From: Mycteria americana
Taxonomy: Eukaryota > Chordata > Aves > Ciconiiformes > Ciconiidae
Assembly (NCBI RefSeq): GCF_035582795.1
Contig: NW_027445436.1
Span: forward strand, 7,438,770-7,502,769
DNA: 64,000 bases
Direction of reading: 5' to 3'
Positions within the stretch are counted from its first letter, which is position 1; every line of letters begins with the position of its first letter. Below are positions 45,735 through 56,755 of this stretch, one piece after another. The notes beneath the pieces were generated by a model. That model was not told where the DNA came from. It made no database searches and was given only the letters and a program-made list of their open reading frames with translations. Made by a program: the position numbers and the translations under genes.

Positions 45735-46625
45735 TGTGGTGGGTTGACCGTGGCCAGCTGCCAGACACCCACCGAGTCGTGCTCTCAATCCCCCTCCTCA
45801 ACAAGACAGAGGGAGAACATAAGATGAAAAAGCTTGTGGGTTGGGGATAAAGACAGGGAGATCACTACCAATTACTGTCATGGGCAAAACAGGCCTGACT
45901 TGGGGAAAATGAATTTAATTTATTGCTAATTAAGATAAAGTTGGATGGTGAGAAACAAAGACAAAAACTAAAAAAACCTTCCCCCCCCCCCCCCCCAAGG
46001 CTCAACTTCAGTCCTTCGTTCCCAACTGTTCTACCTCCTCCTCCCATCTCTGATCAGTGCAGTAGGGATGGGGATTGGGTGAGAGGGGTGGTCAGTAGAT
46101 AACACTTTATCTCTGCCGCTTCTTCCTCCTCACACTTTTCCCCTGCTCCAGCATGGGTCCTTTCCATGAGCTGCAGTTCCTGTGAGGAGAGCCTGCTCCA
46201 GCATGGGCTCCTCTCCATTGGCTGCAGTTCCTTCAGGGAATATCCAACTGCTCTGACGTGGTTCTCCATGGGCTGCAGTGTGGATATCTGCTCCAGTGTG
46301 GCCCTCTCCACAGGCTGCTGGGAATGTGTGCTCCTGCGCCTGGAGCACCTCCTCCCCCCTCCTTCTTCTCTGACTTTGGTGTCTGCAGGATTATTTCTCA
46401 CTCCCCCCCTCCCCTTGCCTGTGCAGTGTTTTGCTCTTTCTTCTATTTTTTCACAGAGGCATCACCAGCTTCGCTGATGGGCTCAGCTACTTCCTGCGGT
46501 GAGTCTGTTGTGGAGCAGGCCAGAACTTGCTCTGTCCGGCATGGGGGCAACCCCTGGTTTCTTCTCACAGAGGCCATTCCTGCAGCCTTCACACTCCCCC
46601 CGCCTTGCCATGTAAACCAAACACA
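45735..46625 (-). repeat. Solo LTR G with 5-bp target duplication
   Basis: 891-bp minus-strand LTR with TGTGTTTGG... to ...CCACCACA termini. CATGG occurs on both sides (45730-45734 and 46626-46630), proving the borders. The U3 part has GC-rich repeats of the type GCTCCAGCATGGGCTCC / GGCTGCAGTTCC. It belongs to the same family as LTR F (47572-48655) and LTR H (50859-51701). No internal sequence, so it formed by LTR-LTR recombination. Confidence 0.9.
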
Positions 46626-46630
46626 CATGG

Positions 46631-47571
46631 GAGCCACTTAGAAGTGGCTGTCTTTCTCTCTCTGGATTGTAAGATATTGGTGCAGGGCAGTATTTCCAAG
46701 ACAGTTTTGTCCTTGTTTTGCCTCCCATGTGAATTCTGCTGTCTTCTCCACCCCAGCTGCAATTAGCATGCTCCAGTGATGTCTCTCTGTGGCAATGTGG
46801 TCAGTGCTTTAATTTTTATTAAGGAGGTTTGTCCCTTGGTAATCAGTCTTATCAGCCTCTGTTTTCCATCTGGAAAATGGGATAATAGTACTTTCTTGCC
46901 TTGATGGGATTTTTTTTTTTGGGGGGGGGGGGGGGGGAACACTTCTTGTCTTGTGGTAGTATGTCCCCAACTTCCTTCTGCATGCCCTCCTGCCTGGGAG
47001 CAGGGCCATGCCCAAAACCTTAGCAAATGCCAGAGATAGGGCTTGTTGCTGTACACACAATGGTTGCTGCACAGTGGGATCTTGATTCTCTGATACAAGC
47101 AATTATACTGTAAAACTGAGGAAAATGCAGATTTCATTTAATCCTTCTATACCTCATGGTTTTATGAGGAATTAGTCTGGGGTAGGCTTTTGCTGTAGAT
47201 CTCAAGTACATAGTTTCCCAGTCCCTTTTTAACCTTATTTTAATTTCTACCTGTTCATTAGAATATGAATCTGTAAAAGGCTCTTTCTTGATTTATTTGT
47301 TGCAGAGGTTGGAAGAAGATAATGGCAGTATGACTTGTCAAAAGATTGGGCAAACCTGCTTAGTATTAAACAGTGAGGATCACTGCTTTGGTAGTCTGCA
47401 CTCCTGAGCATGTGAACACTCTACATGTATATAAGAAACTGTAAATGTAGTTTTGAGAATAAATGGAAGTTGGACTTTGGAAAAGACATACTTGTTAGAG
47501 GGCTGTCCAGTATCACATAGGAGAAAGGAGCTGTTTTTTCTTGCTGCTTATTTGTTTGCTATGTAAATATT
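46631..47571. other. Spacer with poly-T/poly-G tract
   Basis: No gene recognised. A T-run followed by a G-run of nearly 20 lies at about 46908-46938. Confidence 0.55.
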
Positions 47572-48655
47572 TGTGGTGGATTGACCTTGGCTAGCTGACA
47601 GGTGCCCACCAAGCCACTCTATCACTCCCCCTCCTCAGCTGGACAGGGGAGAGAAAATATGATGAAATGCTTGTGGGTCGAGATAAGGACAGGGAGATCA
47701 CTTAGCAATTACTGTCACGGGCAAAACAGTCTCGGCTTGGGGAAATTAAGTTAATTTATTACCAATTAACAATGGAATAGGATATTGAGGAATAAGGACA
47801 AATCTAAAAACACCTTCCCCCCACCCCACCCTTCTTCCCAGGCTCAACTTCACTCATGATTTCTCTACCTCTTCCCCACGAGCAGCACAGGGGGACAGGG
47901 AATGGGGGTTGCGGTCAGTTCATTACACGTTGTCTCTGCTGCTCCTTCCTCCTCCTCACGCTCTTCCCCTGCTCCAGCATGGGGTCCCACCCATGGGAGT
48001 CAGTCCTTCATGAACTTCTCCAACGTGGGTCCCTTCCACAGGGTGCAGTCCTTCAGGAACAGATTGCTCCAGCGTGGGTCCCCCACGGGATCACAAGTCC
48101 TGCCAGCAAACCTGCTCCAGTGTGGGCTCCTCTCTCCACGGGTTCACAGGTCCTGCCAGGAGCCTGCTCCAGCACGGGTTCTCCACAGGGTCACAGCCTC
48201 CTTTGGGGCACATCCACCTGCTCCGGCATGGGATCCTCCACAGGCTGCAGGTGGATATCTGCTCCACCGTGGACCTCCATGGGCTGCAGGGGGACAGCCT
48301 GCTTCACCATGGTCTTCACCACAGGCTCCAGGGGAATCTCTGCTCCGGTGCCTGGAGCACCTCCTTGCCCTCCTTCTTCACTGACCTTGGTGTCTGCATA
48401 GTTGTTTCTCTCAGATATTCTCACTCCTCTCTCTTCTGGCTGCTGTTGTGCAGCAGTTTTTCCCCTTCTTAAATATGTTTTCACAGAGGCGCTATGAGTG
48501 TTGCTGCTTGGCTCAGCTTTGGCCAGCAGCGTGTCCATATTGGAGCTGGCTGGCATTGGCTTTATCGGACACAGGGGAAACTTCTAGCAGCTTCTCACAG
48601 AAGCCACCCCTGTAGCCCCCCTGCTACCAAAACCTTGCCATGCAAACCTAATACA
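47572..48655 (-). repeat. LTR F (3' LTR of a mini-element)
   Basis: 1084-bp minus-strand LTR of the G/H family, TGTATTAGG... to ...CCACCACA. It is preceded (minus sense) by a polypurine tract GGCAAGGGGTGGAA at about 48656-48669, which fixes it as a 3' LTR. It contains the GC-rich tandem motif region (about 47960-48360) with more units than LTR G. Confidence 0.85.
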
Positions 48656-48985
48656 TTCCACCCCTTGCCTCTGTGAATCACATATTTAAGAATTATCATT
48701 AAAATACACATTCATCACACAATCTACAATCTTCACAAATTTCTCTTACATCAACAAAAAGAATTCCCTACACCAAAATCAAAATAACATCATCACAGCA
48801 CCGACAAAAGTGGACAATTTACACACACTCCACCCCTCATCCCTTCACCTCAATTACAACAACAGAAATTCCCCACAATTGTTCCGCTCTCTAGCAATGT
48901 TCAGTCCATGTTTTGCCCATTACCTCTCCCAATTACTATCCTTATCTCAAATTCCTCAAGCCCTACGTTGGGTGCCAAAAAGGAC
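48656..48985 (-). other. 330-bp internal region of a mini-element with tRNA-Lys-like primer site
   Basis: Holds the polypurine tract at one end and a primer site at the other (AAGCCCTACGTTGGGTGCCA on the plus strand, 48958-48977, 8 nt from the next LTR), with no coding capacity. This is either a provirus with its genes deleted or a non-autonomous element using ERVL proteins in trans. Confidence 0.7.
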
Positions 48986-49241
48986 TGTGGTGGGTTGACC
49001 TTGGCTGGCCGATAGGTGCCCACCAAGCCGCTCTATCATTCCCCCTCCTCAGCAGGATTGGGGGGAGAAAATAAAGGGGAGTTGAGATGTTGGAGAGACA
49101 GCCTTGATGCTGTGCAGCACTGCTCAGCAGTAGCCAAAACACTGATGTGTTATCAACACCTTTCTAGCTACAAATACAAAGCACAGCACAATATGGGCTG
49201 CTATGGGGAAAGTTAACTCCATCCCAGCCAGACCCAATACA
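48986..49241 (-). repeat. Chimeric, shortened LTR
   Basis: The first roughly 90 bp (plus coordinates) match the U5/R end of LTR F. The rest matches the U3 start of the A/C-type LTR (the GCCTTGATGCTGTG and ACTGATGTGTTATCAACAC blocks) and ends in the ...CCCAATACA edge. The repeat-rich U3 of the F family is missing. After it, 49242-49314 again shows short scraps of both families before CR1 starts. Confidence 0.7.
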
Positions 49242-49314
49242 ATCTCCACCCCTCTACCTCCTCCCCCCGAGCGGCACAGGGGGACGGTGAACTTATCTTC
49301 TCAGAGATGCTTGA

Positions 49315-50172
49315 TGTTGATCTGCTTGAGGGTAGGAAGGCTCTACAGAGGGACCTGGACAGGCTGGATCGATGGGCTGGGGACAATTGTATGAGGTTCA
49401 ACAAGGCTAAGTGCAAGGTCCTGCACTTGGGCCACAGCAACCCCATGCAACGCTACAGGCTTGGGGAAGAGTGGCTGGAAAGCTGCCAGGCAGAAAAGGA
49501 CCTGGGGGTGTTGGTTGACAGCCGGCTGAATATGAGCCAGCAGTGTGCCCAGGTGGCCAAGAAAGCCAATGGCATCCTGGCTTGTATCAGACATAGTGTG
49601 GCCAGCAGGACTAGGGAAGTGATTGTGCCCCTGTACTCGGCACTGGTGAGACCGTGCCTCGAATACTGTGTTTAGTTTTGGGCCCCTCACTACAAGAGAG
49701 ACATTGAGGTGCTGGAGCGTGTCCAGAGAAGGGCAACGAAGCTGGTGAAGGGTCTAGAGCAGAAGTCTTATGAGGAGCGGCTGAGGGAACTGGGGTTGTT
49801 TAGCCTGGAGAAAAGGAGGCTGAGGGGAGACCTTATCACTCTCTACAACTACCTGAAAGGAGGTTGTAGCGAGGTGGGGGTCGGTCTCTTCTCCCAAGTA
49901 ACAAATGATAGGACAAGAGGAAATGACCTCAAGTTGCGCCAGGGGAGGTTTAGACTGGATATTAGGAAATTTTACTTCACTGAAAGGGTTATCAAGCATT
50001 GGAACAGGCTGCCCAGGGAAGTGGTGGAGTCGCCATCCCTGGAGGTATTTAAAAGATGTTTGGATGAGGTGCTTAGGGACATGGTTTAGTGGTGGTCTTG
50101 GCAGTGTTAGGTTTACGGTTGGACTCGATGATCTTGAAGGTCTTTTCCAACCTATACGATTCTGTGATTCTG
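49315..50172 (+). mobile_element. CR1 LINE, RT C-terminal half and 3' tail
   Basis: Open in one frame from about 49307 to 50089 except for a single TAG at 49673-49675 (after LEYCV). It reads the end of the RT domain and the CR1 C-terminal domain ([58 protein letters not shown]). The tail GGTTGGACTCGATGATCTTG... ends in ATTCTGTGATTCTG. It is 5'-truncated, as usual for CR1. Confidence 0.92.
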
Positions 50173-50858
50173 TTATGATTTTTTTTAGTTTAGATTTATA
50201 GATTGATAGACTGTGAAATGTGTTGAAGTCTGGTGTTGTGCACTGAAACACTGCTGTGCTTTTCCACCTTGGTGAAGCAGTGGGTTTTAGGAGGTCAAGT
50301 AGGTCAGTTTCCCTATCTTATCATCACTTTGCCACTACCTTTCTTGGTTACCCTTCCTGAGAAGGGTGCTAATTTTGCAGGCAGAACAGCTGTGAATTTG
50401 GTAAGACTCTAATATCTCTCAATTTATAGTCTATCTTAGTCTGTAAAGGTGAAGAAAGCCTAATTTATAACCAGATCAAATGAACTCTACAGAGGTTCTG
50501 CAATGGATATTGAGAATAATTTTTTATAGGTTTGGGCTGCCTTGGTGGAAAATGGCATCTACTGTTAAAACTTTGTTTATAGGTACTGAGTGAGTTAAGA
50601 TAAAGTGCTTTTTGGTGCATGTGCACAGTATTTAAGAGTGTGAATGAAGTATTCACAAGCATGTTTTAACTACTTTTGAACAGACATGCTTAGGTCCTGC
50701 TGAGTAGCCTGGGAGCCTGGAGGTCAGCAGGGGTTTACTGTGCTGAGTATTTCTCCAGCTTCTTGGGCAGTTTTGCGACTAGTTTAAGGCAACTTCAGTT
50801 GTGTGTGTATGAGCTGAAGTTATACCTGTGATGGTAAAGTTGATGTGCCTTTTGTGGG
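50173..50858. other. Spacer, nothing recognised
   Basis: AT-rich DNA, no gene or known repeat recognised. Confidence 0.5.
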
Positions 50859-51701
50859 TGTATACTTGATGTATGTTGCAAGGCTTTGGTAGTGGGGGGA
50901 GAGCTGCAGGGGCTGTGAGAAGAGGTCAGGGGCTGCCCTGTGCTGGACACAGCCAATTCCAGCTGGCTCCGCAGTGGACCCACTGCAGGCCAAAGCTGAG
51001 TCAATCAGCGAAGCTGGTGGCACTTCTGTGAAAACATATTTAAGAAAGGGAAAAACCACCACACAGGCAGAGAAGGAGGGGGGAAAAAAGTGAGAAACAG
51101 TAGTGCAGACACCAAGGTCAGAGAAGGAGGGGGAGGAGGTGTTCCAGGTGCTGGATCGGATATTCCCCTGTAGCCTGTGGAGGATTCAACACTGGAGCAT
51201 TTGGATATTTCCTGACAGGAATTGCAGCCTGTGGAGAACCCATGCTGGAGCAGATTTCTTCTGACAGGACTGAAAGCTGTGGAATAGCCCACGCTGGAGC
51301 AGGGGAAATGTGTGAGGAGAAAGAAGCGGCAGAGAGGAACTGTTATGTACTGACTGTAAACCCCCATCCCTCCTGTGCTGCTGGAGGTGGGGGGCAGGTG
51401 TAGAGTTGTCTGGAGTGAAAGAGTAAAGTTGAGCCTTGGAAAAGGGATGGGGGGGGAAGGTGTTGTTTTAAGTTTTGTTTTTGTTTCTCACCATCCAACT
51501 TTATCTTAATTAGCAATAAATTAAATTCATTTTCTCCAAGTCAGGCCTGTTTTGCCCATGACAGTAATTGGTAGTGATCTCCCTGTCTTTATCCCCAACC
51601 CACAAGCTTTTTCATCTTATGTTCTCCCTCTGTCTTGTTGAGGGGGAGTGACTGAGTGGCTGTGTGGGCATCTGACTGCTGGCCAAGGTTAACCCACCAC
51701 A
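50859..51701 (+). repeat. Solo LTR H (plus strand, G/F family)
   Basis: Starts about TGTATACTTGATG and ends AACCCACCACA. It matches LTRs F and G in reverse, with AATAAA-like AGCAATAAATTAAA near 51521-51534. The flanks (GTGGG and GGGTA) do not form an exact target duplication, so the start may be a few bases off. Confidence 0.8.
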
Positions 51702-52261
51702 GGGTATCTGTTAAATACCAATTTTTGTTTCACTTCTGTTTTTTTTTCCTTCACCTACACAACATCCTGTGTTACAGTAGTGAAAACTGACTTTTTTCAG
51801 TTTAAAATGACAAATTTCTTTAATGGCTTTCCTTTATATTAAAGTTTAATATTTTCCAACTTATTCTCTTATCTTCACTGAAGCTCGCACAAAGGAAATG
51901 CAGTCTGAGCTATCCACTTGTCATCAGACCTATTTTCCTCTCTCCCCCCCCACCTTCCGTGGCTTTTTCCATTGTCTTTGTGAATAATAGATAGTGATTA
52001 TTCACAAACAGGTTTGCAAACAATCTGTAGGTAGTTCAATGATTTTAAGGTTTCCATTTTTATATTCTGGCAAATTTCTAATACAAACAGAATAGCACAA
52101 TTAAGTCTCTAATTATCATGGGAAGCTATTGTTATGAAAAGGAATAATTATAATAGTTTGTGCAAAACAGACTCTCATAAACCAAAATCGATACAGGCTT
52201 TGTGTATTTTTGTGGGTAAAAACATTAGAGTTTGAATGAGGTGGGGTTTTTTTTATATATA
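51702..52261. other. Spacer, nothing recognised
   Basis: AT-rich DNA without a recognised gene. Confidence 0.5.
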
Positions 52262-52840
52262 TGTGCTGGTTTTGGCTGGGATAGAGTTAATTTTCTTTAT
52301 AGTAGCTAGTATGGGGCTATGTTTTGGATTTGTGCTGAAAACAGTGTTGATAATAGAGATGTTTTAGTTGTTGCTAAGTAGTGCTTATACTAAATGAAGG
52401 ACTTTTCAGCTTCCATGCTCTGCCAGGTGCACAAGAAGTTGGGAGGGGTCACAGCTAGGACAGCTGACCCCAACTGACCAAAGGGATATTCCAGACCATA
52501 TGACATCAGGCTCAATAATATAAAGCTGGGGAAGAAGAAGGAAGGGGGGGACATTCGGAGTGATGGCGTTTGTCTTCTCAAGTAACCGTTATGCGTGATG
52601 GAGCCCTGCTGTCCTGGAGATGGCTGAACACCTGCCTGCCAATGGGAAGTAGTGAATGAATTCCTTGCTTTGCTTTGCCTGCACACGCAGCTTTTGCTTT
52701 CCCTATTAAACTAACTGTCTTTATCTCAACCCATGAGTTTTCTCTCTTTTACCCTTCCGATTCTCTCCCCCATCCCACTGTGGGGGAGCGAGCGAGCGGC
52801 TGTGTGGTGCTTAGTTGCCAGCTGGGGTTAAACCATGACA
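52262..52840 (+). repeat. Solo ERVL-type LTR I with 5-bp target duplication
   Basis: 579 bp, TGTGCTGGTTTTGGCTGGG... to ...TAAACCATGACA. ATATA on both sides (52257-52261 and 52841-52845) supports intact borders. It is the best reference copy in this window for the ERVL-type LTRs. Confidence 0.9.
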
Positions 52841-54109
52841 ATATATAAAAACTTGCCTGAAGCCTTTTTGATTAAAAGGGTGACAAGATTCTAGACCTAG
52901 CTAATTGGCTCTGGGAATGGGATTTGTATTAAAAAAACTTTTTTTAGGTGAGGGGGAGGGTGTGTCACTTTTAACTTGGCTAAGTTCCTTGTTTGGTTTG
53001 CCACATACCCACAAAAATGCTAGTGATGTAAGGATGGGTTGAAGAGGAGTAGCTGAAGTAGGGGAGAGCCTCTTCAGTGGTAGTGCCAGCTTTTTATGCC
53101 AGTTTAAAGTGCACATGAAACTACAGCAAGAGCCTTCTCTCTGTCTCTAGAACAGATGCAGCATAATTGGTGAGAGTACAATCCATATTTCTGACCCAGC
53201 TGTCTTCATAATGGTCATGGGCACTGAATTGGACCACCCTTATCAAGGAATCCTGTATGAGTGAGGCCTTTTTTGACAACAATACATGTTAATGGAGGAA
53301 TGCACAGATTTTATTTTGGCAAGGTTAATCATTTTATATAGAATTAATTATTAGCCCTTTTCATTTTCTTATGTTTGACTTCCTTTACATGTTCTAGATG
53401 CGTGTATTGAAGTCTGTATATGCAGTATGATGAAGACGACACATCATATGGTGCATCTTGAGCATTTGTCTGAAATTAATGCAGCTTATAATAGCTCTCT
53501 ACACAAAGTGGGATCTCACAGGGAGTTATAGCACTGGAAGAGGTTTCACGAAATCTACATGATACACATTTCTTAAACAGGAATTCTCCCTTGTTCCATA
53601 CCTCCTCTTCTATTTTTATGGCATTTTCTTAAACTTTGTATGTGGTTTCTTTAAAAAAGTTTATTTTAAGTTGAAATCCCTCTTGGATGAGGAGTATTTG
53701 AAAACTTCAGTAATGCTGATTCTGCACAGAATCTGATGTAATTTAAAGAAAAGCATCATTTAGTGTTGCTTGACTTGGAGTCTTGTCTTGGCAGGCATTT
53801 TATTAGGGTAATGCCATTCAAATGAATTGAACATCAAGATGGATTTAGTGTATCCAGCTGTCTTGGACAAGTGAATTTCCTGAATGTATTTCAGCATTCA
53901 TGTCTTACAAATGTCTTAATGTTTGCTTTGCAAATTTATCTTCTTAAGAAGGTTAAAAAGAGAATTGTAAACTGCCCTATTATTTTAGTTGTAGTTCACT
54001 AGTGACACTGCCACTTGTTAAATATTCACATTTTGAAGAATAAAATTACCAACTTCTTTCCTTGTCTTCCTCCACGTAAGGCAAAAATGGTGACTGCTGC
54101 AAGAAACGA
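52841..54109. other. Spacer, nothing recognised
   Basis: No gene recognised; AT-rich with short poly-T runs. Confidence 0.5.
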
Positions 54110-54775
54110 GAGTTGCGGAAATTGGCTGCGTCCAAAGAGTTAGCTAATGGCTCAACGTCCAAGCAGAAACCAGTAAAAAGTGGTGACCCTCAAGGGTCCA
54201 TACTGGGACCAATACTATTTAATATCTTAATCAATGACATAGACAGTGGGATTGAGTGCATGTTCAGCAAGTTTGCGGATGACACCAAGCCTGGGTCAGG
54301 GCAATCCCCAATATAAATACAGACTGAGGAATGAGTGGATTGCGAGCAGCCCTGCAGAGAAGGACTTGGGGATACTGGTGGACGAAAAATTAGATATGAG
54401 CCAGCAATGTGCGCTTGCAGCCCAGAAAGACAATCATAACCTGGGCTGCATATAAAAGAAGCATGGCCAGCAGGTCGACGGAGGTGATTCTCGCCATCTA
54501 CTTCACTCTGGTGAGACCCCACGTAGAGTACTGCATCCAGCTCTGGGGTCCCCAGCACAAAAAAGACATGGACCTGTTAGAGCGGGTCCAGAGGAGGGCC
54601 GTGAAGGTGATCAGAGGGGTGGAACACCTCTCCTATGAGGAAAGGCTGAGAGAGTTGGGGTTGTTCAGCCTGGAGAAGAGAAGGCTCTGGGGAGACCTTA
54701 TTGTGGCCTTTCAATACTTAAAGGGGGCTTATAACAAAGATGGAGAGAGACATTTTACCAGGGTCTGTTAGTAAC
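54110..54775 (+). mobile_element. CR1 LINE RT fragment, truncated at both ends
   Basis: Reads [20 protein letters not shown] (RT motif B region) and KFADDTK (the catalytic FADD motif C). An internal deletion and frame changes follow (54246-54455, 54409-54771), then the C-terminal domain ([20 protein letters not shown]). It is more diverged than the copies at 49315 and 62236 and has CAG after EYCI. Cut at 54775 by the ERVL-2 LTR. Confidence 0.88.
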
Positions 54776-55142
54776 AGGTCAATAATATAAATAAATAATA
54801 ATAAATAAAAATAATAATAATAAATTGTAATGAGAAGGAAAGCAACAAGAAAGCAAGAGAGAAACAAAACCCAGGAAAAAAACCCAAGTGATACAACCGC
54901 TCACCACCCGCCGACCAACACCCAGCCAGTCCCCGAGCAGTGATCGCTACCCCCCGGCCAACTCCCCCCAGTTTATATACTGGGCATGACATCATATGGT
55001 ATGGAATAGCCCTTTGGTCAGTTTGGATCAACTATCCTGGCTGTGCCCCCTCCCATTTCTTGGGCACCTGGCAGAGCATGGGAAGCTGAAAAGTCCTTGA
55101 CCAGTGTAAACGCCACTTAGCAACAGCCAAAACATCAGTGTG
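54776..55142 (-). repeat. LTR N, truncated 3' LTR of ERVL-2
   Basis: The middle part of a B/D-type LTR (AATAATAATAAT block, CATGACATCATATGGTATGG block) lacking both termini. At 55142 it runs directly into integrase sequence, so the 3' noncoding region, the polypurine tract and the LTR start were deleted. Short shared words (ACATCAGTG) at the join suggest microhomology. Confidence 0.8.
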
Positions 55143-56157
55143 TACATCAGTGAGGTACACAGCAGCCTTCCCCATCCTCCTGCATTACCCAACAAGTGCA
55201 CCCAGGTCCTTGAGCAAAAGCAATCCCACGAATGGGCTTGCCTTTGCCTGAGGCAGGAGCAACCCAGACTGTCTTCCCCAGCATGTTTTTTAGGTGCACT
55301 ACAGGGACTTTTTCTCCTTCTACAGTATGTTTTGATTGGGCAGGGTCAGCTTGACTGGCAGATCCCCTAGTATTGACTAACCAGGTGGCCTTTGCTAAAT
55401 GCGTATCCCAATGTATGAATGTCCCACCACCCATTGCTCACAGTGTAGTCTTTAACAGCCCATTGTATCGTTCGATTTTCCCAGAGGCTGGTGCATGATA
55501 GGGGATGTGATATACCCACTCAATGCCATGCTCTTTGGCCCAGGTGTCTATGAGGTTGTTTTGAAAATGAGTCCCGTTGTCTGACTCAATTCTTTCTGGG
55601 GTGCCATGTCGCCATAGGACTTGCTTTTCAAGGCCCAGGATAGTCTTCCGGGTGGTGGCATGTGGTACAGGATATGTTTCCAGGCATCCAGTGCTTGCTT
55701 CCACCATTGTAAGCACATGGCGCTTGCCCTGCTGTGTTTGTGGGAGTGTGACAGAATCCACCTGCCAGGCCTCCCCATATTGATATTTCAGCCATCGTCC
55801 TCCATACCACAGAGGCTTTAACCGCTTGGCTTGTTTAATTGCAGCGCATGTTTCACATTCATGGATAACCTGTGCAATAGTGGTGTCCATGGTCAAGTCC
55901 ACCCCTTGATCATGAGCCCATCTATATGTTGCACCTCTTCCTTGATGGCCCAAGGTGTCATGGGCCCACTGAGCTATAAATAATTCACCCTTATGTTGCC
56001 AGTCCAGATCCACCTGAGCCACTTCAATCAGAGCAGCCTGATCCACCTGCTGGTTGTTTTGATGTTCCTCAGTGGCCTCACTCTTGGGTACATGAGCATC
56101 TACGTGACGTACATTTACAGCCAGGTTCTCTACCCGGGCAGCAATGTTTTGCCACAA
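55143..56157 (-). pseudogene. ERVL-2 integrase, broken
   Basis: Two blocks in one frame separated by TGA at 55438-55440, the same codon that is TGA at 4420-4422. The first block holds HDTLGHQG and CETCAAIK (HHCC zinc site), WQVDSVTLP (Asp), DNGTHF (Asp) and SGKIERYN (Glu). The second is the C-terminal domain, shortened by the deletion at 55142. Confidence 0.86.
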
Positions 56158-56755
56158 TGCTGCAGCCCAGATGGGTTTGCCTCTGCGCTGCCAATTGTTC
56201 TGCTTCCATTGCTGTAACCACCCTCACAAGGGCATTTGCCACCATCCATGAATCAGTATAGAGATAGAGCACTGGCCACTTTTCTTGTTCAGCAATGTCT
56301 AAAGCCAACTGAATGGCCTTTACTTCTGCAAATTGGCTTGATTCACCATCTCCTTCAGCAGTTTCTACCACTTGTCATATAGGACTCCATACAGCAGCTT
56401 TCCATCTCCGATGCTTTCCTACAATACGACAGGACCCATCAGTGAACAGTGCATATTGCTTCTCATTTTCTGGTAGTTTATTGTACAGTGGGGCATCCTC
56501 AGCACGCATCACCTCCTCCTCTGGCGATATTCCAAAATACTTGCCTTCTGGCCAGTCCATAATTACTTCCAAGATTCCTGGGCGACTGGGGTTTCCTATC
56601 CGAGCCCGTTGTGTGATCAGTGTGACCCACTTACTCCACGTAGCATCAGTTGCATGATGTGTAGAGGGGACCCTCCCTTTGAACATCCAGCCCAGCACCG
56701 GCAGCCGGGGTGCCAGGAGGAGCTGTGCTTCAGTACCAACCACTTCTGAAGCAGC
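56078..56755 (-). pseudogene. ERVL-2 RNase H, broken
   Basis: Blocks 56743-56375 and 56371-56078 in one frame, split by TGA at 56375-56377. LFTDGSCRIVG (first Asp), VKAIQLALDIAE (Glu) and LYTDSWMVANAL (Asp) are present. A frameshift around 56100-56230 shifts it against the integrase frame, and another at about 56743-56760 against RT. Confidence 0.82.

Noticed and set aside
46908..46938. Poly-T/poly-G tract as a regulatory element
   Set aside because: A simple homopolymer run, prone to sequencing error; nothing supports a function.
47960..48360. CRISPR-like array
   Set aside because: The GCTCCAGCATGGG-type motifs are irregular in spacing and sequence and are part of an LTR in vertebrate DNA.
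47856..48472. Long Ser/Cys/His-rich plus-strand frames up to 181 codons
   Set aside because: They read the antisense of the GC-rich tandem motif in LTR F; all frames are open there because of the repeat.
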